Shown one piece after another: positions 21,431-27,935 of a stretch of 30,737 nt of DNA (the stretch's first letter is position 1; every line of letters begins with the position of its first letter). The position numbers were made by a program, and so were the translations under genes. This DNA is from Planctomycetales bacterium (lineage in GTDB: Bacteria > Planctomycetota > SBBH01): positions 1-30,737 of the forward strand of contig SBBH01000154.1 of assembly GCA_005239795.1 (NCBI GenBank), in the 5' to 3' direction. The notes beneath the pieces were generated by a model. That model saw only the letters and a program-made list of their open reading frames with translations, was not told the origin of the DNA and did not search any database.

Positions 21431-23329
21431 TTAGTCCCGCTCTTTGGACCAATGGCGAAGGTAGGTTGGCCCCGTGGGCAGGACGACCGAGGGATCTTTT
21501 TTAGCGGCCTCAAGCGCCCGGGCTTTTTCAGGATCGTGCCACCAGAGACGTTGGATCTCATGATGTACGAGCCCTGACTTCGTGAAGCCGAATTCGGGTC
21601 TCTCAAGGCAGTTCCAATGGATCAGGCGCGTGGTGGGAGCGTCCCAAAGAAGAATGTAAGGGTATTGATTCGCGGCAAGATGGTCGATCTCGCGCAGAAT
21701 CGGACCCCGTTCCTCGTAATCCCCGATCCTCAATCGTTGATAGGCGTCAATGAGTGTGTCGATGCGGTGGTCGGAAAGGCCGGAATAGTTGTCTGATTGC
21801 GAAACACCGGGATCTCGACTCCGGAACAGCCATGGCGACGGCCAGGGCAGCGCGCCCATCCTTGTGCAGTACATCTGGAAACGCCCTTCTCTTGCGGCGT
21901 CGTACATCTCCGCGTCGCCTCGGAAATCCAACGTCAGCGTGATCCCCGCCTGGCGGAGCCCCTCCTGATAAACCGTCAGAAATTTCTCCTCGGCAGGGTC
22001 CGTATAGGACACCTTGAGCTGCAGGGGCTCCCCCCGGGCGTCCACCAGAAAACCGGTCTTGACGTCCCGCTTCCACCCCGCCTCCCCCAGAAGCTTCAAG
22101 GCCGCCTGGGGATCGAAGTCGTTGCGCGGGTTGGCGGGGTTGGCGAAAGGCTCCCTCTGCCAATATGAATAGAGCGGGACGCACTGACCATGCATCAAGT
22201 TGCGGATGATCGTCTTTCGATCCAACAGGAGGGCCAACGCCTGCCGGACGCCGAGAGCATCCAAAGGGGCCCGCTTCATGTTCAAGGCGATCCCATAAAA
22301 CTGAAAAAACCTCTCCTTATAGATCTCCACCCGACAAACGAGGCCTCGCCTGATGAGTTCGCTCCCTTTCGCCGTCGCCTCGACAGCCCATCGGCGATGA
22401 TCATCGACCGCAAGAGAGGTGAGCTCTCCCTTCTTGAAACGCTCGTAGGTGATCGCTTCGTCATTGCCCGTCACAAGCCATGTCAGACGATCAAAATTGT
22501 GGAGCCCCACGTTGGCGCGGGCGTCGGCCGCCCAATAGCCGGGCCTGCGACGGAGCGTCATCGAGCGTCCCTCCACCTGATCCGCCAGGAGGGCCTCATA
22601 CGGTCCGGATCCCATGACGATATGGGGAAGCTTCGTGGCCTCGATCCACTCCCCGGCGGTCCGATAAGGACGCAGCTCCCGGGCGGGGAGGATTTGAAGC
22701 AACAGGATGGTATCGTTGCGCGGCGAGCGCTCGCGCGCCTCTACTGTCACGATGTACTTGCTCTGGGCCTGCGGCCGGTCGAACCGTTTGACCCACCCCG
22801 TCGCCCAAGGGGTCAGCAGAGTGTCGTCCGCCAGGAGATCGAAAGTGGCCAGGACATCTTCAGAAGTGACAGGGCTTCCATCCGCCCATTTGGCGTTGGG
22901 GTTGAGCCGGATGCTAAACCGAAGCCCGTCCTCGGACTCTTTCCAATGTGTCGCCAGGCACGGGATGAGTTCAAAGGTATTGGGATGCCGCTGGAAAAGA
23001 GGCTCGAACGCGAAATCAACGTAGTTGAAATTACAGTAGGGCCCATGCGGCCTGAAGCTCGTCGGGTAATTCGCGATGGCAGAGACAAGCTCACCCCCCT
23101 TTTTGGCGCGCGGGTCTCCGATGAGATCAAAGGAGACGCTCGTGCGCCACCCGAGAGAAGCGGCGATCCGGCCGAACCCCTTCCCCCCCTGCTCCGCCGG
23201 GACGCTGGGGTCCGCGTCACGGTCCTCGTCCGGGAAAACGGGAAAGGCGTCTTTTCCCGCTTCGCCCGCCGCTCCCCCGAAAGCCAGGACCAGAACCCCA
23301 ACGGCCAGGATCGTGCGTGCGTTCCCCAT
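21431..23329 (-). CDS. Extracellular solute-binding protein, family 5 (YejA-like)
   Basis: A 632-residue periplasmic binding protein that would capture peptides for the importer coded upstream. A signal peptide (MGNARTILAVGVLVLAFGGAAG) is followed by an acidic linker and then the mature fold beginning GDPRAKKGGELVSAIANYPTSFRPHG. Typical family 5 segments are NPNAKWADGSPVTSEDVLATFDLL, GSGPYE..., RQALALLLDRKTII and PYILLWDAPTTRLIHW. It is paralogous to the binding-protein part at 27936-29657. The start at 23329 was chosen for the signal peptide; it lies 2 nt after the stop of the ATPase gene, so the two are translationally coupled. Confidence 0.93.
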   Translation of the reverse strand: MGNARTILAVGVLVLAFGGAAGEAGKDAFPVFPDEDRDADPSVPAEQGGKGFGRIAASLGWRTSVSFDLIGDPRAKKGGELVSAIANYPTSFRPHGPYCNFNYVDFAFEPLFQRHPNTFELIPCLATHWKESEDGLRFSIRLNPNAKWADGSPVTSEDVLATFDLLADDTLLTPWATGWVKRFDRPQAQSKYIVTVEARERSPRNDTILLLQILPARELRPYRTAGEWIEATKLPHIVMGSGPYEALLADQVEGRSMTLRRRPGYWAADARANVGLHNFDRLTWLVTGNDEAITYERFKKGELTSLAVDDHRRWAVEATAKGSELIRRGLVCRVEIYKERFFQFYGIALNMKRAPLDALGVRQALALLLDRKTIIRNLMHGQCVPLYSYWQREPFANPANPRNDFDPQAALKLLGEAGWKRDVKTGFLVDARGEPLQLKVSYTDPAEEKFLTVYQEGLRQAGITLTLDFRGDAEMYDAAREGRFQMYCTRMGALPWPSPWLFRSRDPGVSQSDNYSGLSDHRIDTLIDAYQRLRIGDYEERGPILREIDHLAANQYPYILLWDAPTTRLIHWNCLERPEFGFTKSGLVHHEIQRLWWHDPEKARALEAAKKDPSVVLPTGPTYLRHWSKERD

Positions 23330-23331
23330 CG

Positions 23332-24375
23332 CTACACCCAAGGACAGGCGACAAGCCGGCCGTCTTTCTCGACCAGGGTCGGGACATCCTCGGAGCAGGA
23401 AGGCTGGGCGATCGGACAGCGCGTCCTGAAACCGCACCCGGAGGGCTTGGCCATCGGCGTGGGGATGTCCCCCTTCAAGATGATCCGGTCGGGACGCTTG
23501 CGCTCGGGGTCGGGAAGAGGCGCCGCCGACATCAGGGCCTTCGTGTAGGGATGGAGGGGCCTGCGCGCGATCGCGTCGGCTGAGCCGATCTCGACGATGT
23601 TCCCGAGGTACATGACGGCCACGCGCGTGGAGATGTGCTCCACCACCGAAAGGTCGTGCGCAATAAAAAGATACGAGATCCCGAACTCCTCCTGCAGGTC
23701 CTGCATCAGGTTGATGACCTGCGAGCGGACCGAGACGTCAAGGGCGCTGACCGGCTCGTCGGCGATGATGACCTGGGGATTTGTGGCCAGGGCCCTCGCG
23801 ATCCCGATCCGCTGGCGCTGTCCCCCCGAAAACTCGTGCGGATAGCGCGTCGACTGCTCGGCGTCGAGCCCCACCCGTGCCAAAAGCTCCTTCACGCGGT
23901 CCTGGCGGTTCTTGCGTGAAAAGTCCATGAAATTAGCCAGGGGCTCCTCCACGATCTGCCCGACGGTGAGGCGGGGATTCAAGGAGGAATAGGGATCCTG
24001 GAAGATCATCTGGACCTGGCGGCGGTAGGGGCGCATCTCATCCTTTGAAAGGGACATCAAATCGGCCGCTTCCTTTCCCCCATCGCCGAGGAGAACCTGC
24101 CCCTCCATATGGGCGTCGACCCCTGTCGCCTTGTAAAGGCCGATCACGGCCTTCCCTGTCGTGGACTTGCCGCACCCCGACTCCCCCACAAGACCTAGGG
24201 TTTCGCCCCGCGTCAGCGCGAACGAGACGCCGTCGACCGCATTCACCTCGGCGACCTTCCTGCGGAGAATCCCGCCGTAGACGGGAAAGCGGACTTTGAG
24301 GTCCCGAACCTCAAGGAGCGGACCGTTGGCTGCGCGCGGGGTCGCGGACGGATGAGCGCCCAGCGGGCTCGTCAT
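23332..24375 (-). CDS. Peptide ABC transporter ATPase, OppF-type
   Basis: A 347-residue ATPase subunit. It has Walker A GESGCGKST (about 64-72), the signature FSGGQRQR, Walker B VIIADEPVSALD and the C-terminal oligopeptide-transporter extension with conserved cysteines (GCGFRTRCPIAQPSC). Together with the adjacent OppD-type subunit it would power import; in E. coli YejF the two halves are a single protein, so this is a split form. The start ATG at 24373-24375 overlaps the stop of the upstream ATPase (ATGA); upstream in-frame extension runs antiparallel to nothing but lies inside that gene and is rejected. Confidence 0.94.
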   Translation of the reverse strand: MTSPLGAHPSATPRAANGPLLEVRDLKVRFPVYGGILRRKVAEVNAVDGVSFALTRGETLGLVGESGCGKSTTGKAVIGLYKATGVDAHMEGQVLLGDGGKEAADLMSLSKDEMRPYRRQVQMIFQDPYSSLNPRLTVGQIVEEPLANFMDFSRKNRQDRVKELLARVGLDAEQSTRYPHEFSGGQRQRIGIARALATNPQVIIADEPVSALDVSVRSQVINLMQDLQEEFGISYLFIAHDLSVVEHISTRVAVMYLGNIVEIGSADAIARRPLHPYTKALMSAAPLPDPERKRPDRIILKGDIPTPMAKPSGCGFRTRCPIAQPSCSEDVPTLVEKDGRLVACPWV

Positions 24376-25424
24376 GAGAAGCGTTTCCCTTCCGCCGCTG
24401 GGAAGCACCGGACGAGATGCCCCGGCGCGACCTCGGTCAGCTCCGGCTCGCGCTCGCGGCAACGGGGCTCGACGTAGGCGCACCGGTTCGAGAAGCGGCA
24501 CCCGGGAGGGAAGTCGTGGATGTTGGGAACCGTCCCCGGGATGGTCGTGAGGCGCTTCTGCCGGCCCAGATCCGGCCGCGGGATCGAGCCGATGAGTCCC
24601 TTCGTATAAGGATGGCAGGGATCCCGGAAAAGATCCCGCACGGGGGCCACCTCCTGGATCTTTCCCCCGTACATGACGGCGACACGATGGCAGGTTTCCG
24701 CCACCACGGCCAGATCGTGCGTGATGAGAAGGATCGCCGCCTCGGGACGTCTCGCCTTGACTGCGAGCATCAGCTCCAGAATCTGCGCCTGGATCGTGAC
24801 GTCGAGGGCCGTCGTCGGCTCGTCGGCGATCAAGAGACTCGGGGAACAGGCCAAGGCCATCGCGATCATCACGCGTTGGCGCATGCCCCCTGAGAACTGA
24901 TGGGGATAGTCCTCCATCCGCCGCGCGGCGTCGGGGATCCCCACCTCCGCCAACAGCTTCACCGCGCGCTCGAAAGCCTCCTGTTTGCCGACGGACTCAT
25001 GCTGTTCGATGACTTCCATCACCTGGAACCCGATCGTGTAGACGGGGTTCAGGGAGGTCATCGGCTCCTGGAAGATCATGGCGATTTCCCGGCCGCGCAC
25101 GGCGCGCATCTCCGGCCAGGAGAGATCGAGAAGCGATCTTCCCTGGAAGCGGATCTCCCCCTCGACAATCTCCCCCGGCGGATTGGGGATCAGTCTCATC
25201 GCGGAAAGCGCCAGCACGCTCTTGCCGGACCCCGACTCCCCCACCAGCCCCAGGATCTCTCCCTGGCGGATCGCCAGATCGACGCCGTCGACGGCGACCG
25301 CGTGCCCGCGCTCTGTGCGGAAGCGTGTCCGAAGACCACGGATTGTCAAAAGAGCATCATCTTTGCCATGGGCCATGGGCCATGGGCCATGCACCACGTC
25401 TGTCTGTTTCTTCTCACAGCTCAT
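24372..25424 (-). CDS. Peptide ABC transporter ATPase, OppD-type
   Basis: A 350-residue ATPase subunit with Walker A GESGSGKS (about 62-69), signature FSGGMRQRV, Walker B LLIADEPTTALD, and a C-terminal cysteine-bearing extension (PGCRFSNRCAYVEPRC). It pairs with the OppF-type ATPase as the energy module of the importer. The start is uncertain: ATG 25424 lies 9 nt after the permease stop, but residues about 11-20 (VHGPWPMAHG) are coded by a 7-nt repeat; ATG 25376 within that repeat is the alternative. The conserved core begins at ALLTIRGLRTRF in either case. Confidence 0.93.
   Translation of the reverse strand: MSCEKKQTDVVHGPWPMAHGKDDALLTIRGLRTRFRTERGHAVAVDGVDLAIRQGEILGLVGESGSGKSVLALSAMRLIPNPPGEIVEGEIRFQGRSLLDLSWPEMRAVRGREIAMIFQEPMTSLNPVYTIGFQVMEVIEQHESVGKQEAFERAVKLLAEVGIPDAARRMEDYPHQFSGGMRQRVMIAMALACSPSLLIADEPTTALDVTIQAQILELMLAVKARRPEAAILLITHDLAVVAETCHRVAVMYGGKIQEVAPVRDLFRDPCHPYTKGLIGSIPRPDLGRQKRLTTIPGTVPNIHDFPPGCRFSNRCAYVEPRCREREPELTEVAPGHLVRCFPAAEGKRFS
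25365..25392. repeat. 7-nt repeat tract in the ATPase N-terminus
   Basis: GCCATGG three times and then GCCATGC, in the 5' coding part of the OppD-type gene. Confidence 0.85.
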
Positions 25425-25431
25425 AGCTCAT
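25418..25431. repeat. Short 7-nt repeat at the permease/ATPase junction
   Basis: AGCTCAT twice in a row on the plus strand. On the minus strand this is ATGAGCT twice, which supplies the candidate start codon at 25424. Confidence 0.7.
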
Positions 25432-25433
25432 GA

Positions 25434-26693
25434 CTACCTCAGCCTGCTATGCACCTTGGGATCAAACGCCTCTCTCACCGCTTCGCCGACGAACACCACC
25501 AAAAGCAACGTCACAAAAAGCGCCGCGATCGGCGCGGTCACCAGCCACCAGTCGTGAATGTGCTCGGGGAGCGCCTGGTGCATGAGCTCCCCCCAGCTCG
25601 GTGTCGGCGCCGACAGTCCAAACCCCAGATAGTCGAGCGCCACGAGCGCCCCGATGTCGGAAACCAGGACAAACGGTGTGAAGGTGACGATCGGCGTCAG
25701 GGCGTTCGGGAGGATGTGCTTGAAGATGATCGTCCTGTCGCGCGTCCCGCACGCCACGGCCGCCGAGACGTAATCGCGCGCCTTCTCACGCAGGAACTCG
25801 CCGCGCACGTAGTAGGTGATCCCCATCCAACCGAAGACCGCCATGACGACGATCAAAAGGATGAAGCGCGGCTGGAGGATGCTCGCCAGATCCGGCCGGT
25901 ATGGCATCTGGTCGCTCAGGGCTGCGCTCAGGATCATGACCGTGTAGAGAAACGGGATCGTCTGCCAGATCTCGATCACGCGCTGCCCCAAAAGGTCGAT
26001 CTTGCCGCCATAAAAACCGATGATTCCCCCCACCGCGATCCCCACCGCATAGGTGGTCGCGAGAAGCAAAAGGGCGAAAGTCATCGACACGTTGTAGCCG
26101 TAGGCGAGGCGCACCAGGAGATCGCGGCCGCGGTTGTCAGTCCCGAGCCAGTGATGCGCGGAAGGGGGATAGGGGGGGGCTTGGATAAGCCCGGCCGCCT
26201 CATCTCCCATGATCCCGACCTCATCATCGCCCTGGTAGAGATCCTCATCGCCGGCGTAGGCCGGATCTTCGGCCGGCTTTGCCCCTGAGTCCCAGGAGAA
26301 ATCTCCTTTTTTGTAGGCGGCGCGGATCCTGTTTTCCTCGATGTCGTCGGCTGATTCCGTCGTGTTGTACGGAACAAGGGGCAAGAGGACCCAGTCCCCC
26401 TTGTTCTCGGCGGCCAGGCGCGCCGCCAGAAGCCGGTAGTTCGCCTCGCCAAAATTGCCGTTCTGACCGAAGAAACGCCCCTCATAGAAACGGGAGATGG
26501 GAAAGTAATACTCTCCATCATACCTTACGACAAGCCCCTTCGAATTCATCAGGAACGGCAGAAGAAAACTTCCAAGATAAGTGACCGCCAGCGCCAAGAA
26601 ACTGTAATACCCCCTCTTCATGGACCGGAATTTTCGGAGGCGCTTCCTGAAGATCGAAACGGAACCCGCCGGCTGTTTCATCGTGAATTCCAT
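25434..26693 (-). CDS. yejE: Peptide ABC transporter permease, YejE-type
   Basis: A 419-residue inner-membrane permease. Strong YejE features are the first helix followed by a periplasmic segment beginning KGLVVRYDGEYYFPISRFYEG, a TDNRGRDLLVRLAYG block, FGWMGITYYVRGEFLREKARDYV, the coupling-loop region ACGTRDRTIIFKHILPNAL, and the ending FVGEAVREAFDP. The periplasmic insert is longer than in the 341-residue E. coli protein, with an acidic portion (GDEDLYQGDDE). It would form the channel with the YejB-type permease. The start at 26693 lies 7 nt after the upstream stop; ATGs at 26726 and 26681 are alternatives. Confidence 0.93.
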   Translation of the reverse strand: MEFTMKQPAGSVSIFRKRLRKFRSMKRGYYSFLALAVTYLGSFLLPFLMNSKGLVVRYDGEYYFPISRFYEGRFFGQNGNFGEANYRLLAARLAAENKGDWVLLPLVPYNTTESADDIEENRIRAAYKKGDFSWDSGAKPAEDPAYAGDEDLYQGDDEVGIMGDEAAGLIQAPPYPPSAHHWLGTDNRGRDLLVRLAYGYNVSMTFALLLLATTYAVGIAVGGIIGFYGGKIDLLGQRVIEIWQTIPFLYTVMILSAALSDQMPYRPDLASILQPRFILLIVVMAVFGWMGITYYVRGEFLREKARDYVSAAVACGTRDRTIIFKHILPNALTPIVTFTPFVLVSDIGALVALDYLGFGLSAPTPSWGELMHQALPEHIHDWWLVTAPIAALFVTLLLVVFVGEAVREAFDPKVHSRLR

Positions 26694-26700
26694 TTTTCCA

Positions 26701-27732
26701 CTATCGGAACCGGATCCTCGGATCAAAAACGCAGTACAAGAGATCCTGCATCATGTTCCCGAACAGCTGGAGGATCACCCCCAACCCCATGATCCCCATC
26801 ACGATGTTCTGGTCCTTGTTGAGGATCGCCTCGTAGCCCAACTTTCCCATGCCGTTAATGCTGAAAATCTGCTCAATCAGAAACGAACCGGCCAGGATCA
26901 GGCTGAGGCTATGCCCCAGACCTGTCGCCAGCGGGATCAAGGAATTGCGCATCGCGTGCCAGACGATGACGCGTTTTTCGGAAAGCCCCTTGGCGAAGGC
27001 TGTCCGGACATAATCCTGCCCCAGGTTTTCCATGAGGGAATTCTTGGTGAGGATCGTGAGCGTCGCAAAAGCCCCCAAGGCATAAGTCAGAATCGGAAGG
27101 GTCGTATGATGCAGCTGGCCTTTGACCTTTTCCCACCAATTCAAATTCTCCCAATCGGCCGGGCGGAACCCCGCCAAGGGAAAGAGATCCAATTGCCCTC
27201 CCAGATAAAAAAGGAGCAGCTGCCCCACGGCGAGCCCCGGAAGAGCGTACCCCGCGAACACGAGGGCGCTCGTCACAAGATCGAAGGAGGAACCATGCCG
27301 GACCGCCTTTGCGATTCCCAGAGGAATGCAGACGGCGTACCCTAAGAAAAATCCGATGAGACCGATGTAGACCGAGATGTAGAAGCGCCCCGTAATGAGA
27401 TCGATGACGGGCTTCTCCAGCTTGTAGGAATCTCCCCAGTCGAACGTCAGGAAAGCCAACAGCCAATGGACGTAGCGGATCGGCCAGGGTCTGTCGAGCT
27501 TGTAGTATTTCTTGAGGGACTCAATCGCCTTCTCGGAAATCTGCACGTCCTGGCCCAAGCCGATCGCCATCCCCGGCCCCCCTTCGCCGGACATGGCGGC
27601 CATCTTGATCTGAAGGATCGCCTGCTCCACGGGGCCGCCGGGAGCCCACTGGATCACCGCGAAGATCACAAACGTAGAACAGAGAAACGTTAGGATCGCG
27701 AGCAGGAATCGCCGCGTGAAGTACTGCCACAT
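26701..27732 (-). CDS. yejB: Peptide ABC transporter permease, YejB-type
   Basis: A 343-residue inner-membrane permease with about six helices. The N-terminus MWQYFTRRFLLAILTFLCS leads to FAVIQWAPGGPVEQAI, the YejB hallmark, and a periplasmic segment with YYKLDRPWPIRYVHWL. The coupling loop is AFAKGLSEKRVIVWHAMRNSLIPL and the end is YCVFDPRIRFR. By family it imports oligopeptides (including microcin C in E. coli) with YejE, YejF and YejA; the natural substrate here is unknown. It begins the permease-ATPase block, 203 nt after the binding-protein stop, with a repeat-rich gap between. Confidence 0.94.
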   Translation of the reverse strand: MWQYFTRRFLLAILTFLCSTFVIFAVIQWAPGGPVEQAILQIKMAAMSGEGGPGMAIGLGQDVQISEKAIESLKKYYKLDRPWPIRYVHWLLAFLTFDWGDSYKLEKPVIDLITGRFYISVYIGLIGFFLGYAVCIPLGIAKAVRHGSSFDLVTSALVFAGYALPGLAVGQLLLFYLGGQLDLFPLAGFRPADWENLNWWEKVKGQLHHTTLPILTYALGAFATLTILTKNSLMENLGQDYVRTAFAKGLSEKRVIVWHAMRNSLIPLATGLGHSLSLILAGSFLIEQIFSINGMGKLGYEAILNKDQNIVMGIMGLGVILQLFGNMMQDLLYCVFDPRIRFR

Positions 27733-27742
27733 ACGCTAGAAG

Positions 27743-27879
27743 AAAACTCCAAACTTAAAATTCCTCCGCCTCCAGTCACTTCGTGACTTTCGGCGGATCC
27801 GCCGTAGCGAACAAAGTGAGCGTAGGCGGAAAATCCCAAACAAATCCAAAGTCCCAAATCCCAAAAGGACAAATCGAAA
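27743..27879. repeat. Foldback element flanked by 7-nt repeats
   Basis: The left tract is AAAACTC, CAAACTT, AAAATTC (27743-27763). The right tract is TCCAAAG, TCCCAAA, TCCCAAA, AGGACAA, ATCGAAA (27845-27879). Between them, 27765-27830 is bounded by TCCGCCT and AGGCGGA and holds AGTCAC-TTC-GTGACT (27774-27788) and the perfect palindrome CGGCGGATCCGCCG (27791-27804). It sits in the mRNA between the binding protein and yejB genes. Confidence 0.7.
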
Positions 27880-27935
27880 ACGCCCGAGAACCCCTTTCGA
27901 AAAACGACGCGTTGAAAACATCGGTGTCAAAAACG

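Noticed and set aside
27765..27830. Insertion sequence or MITE with target duplication
   Set aside because: No flanking direct repeat or transposase-like end could be identified; only the foldback structure is supported.
4199..27879. CRISPR array
   Set aside because: The repeats have 7- or 8-nt units without unique spacers, and no cas gene is present.
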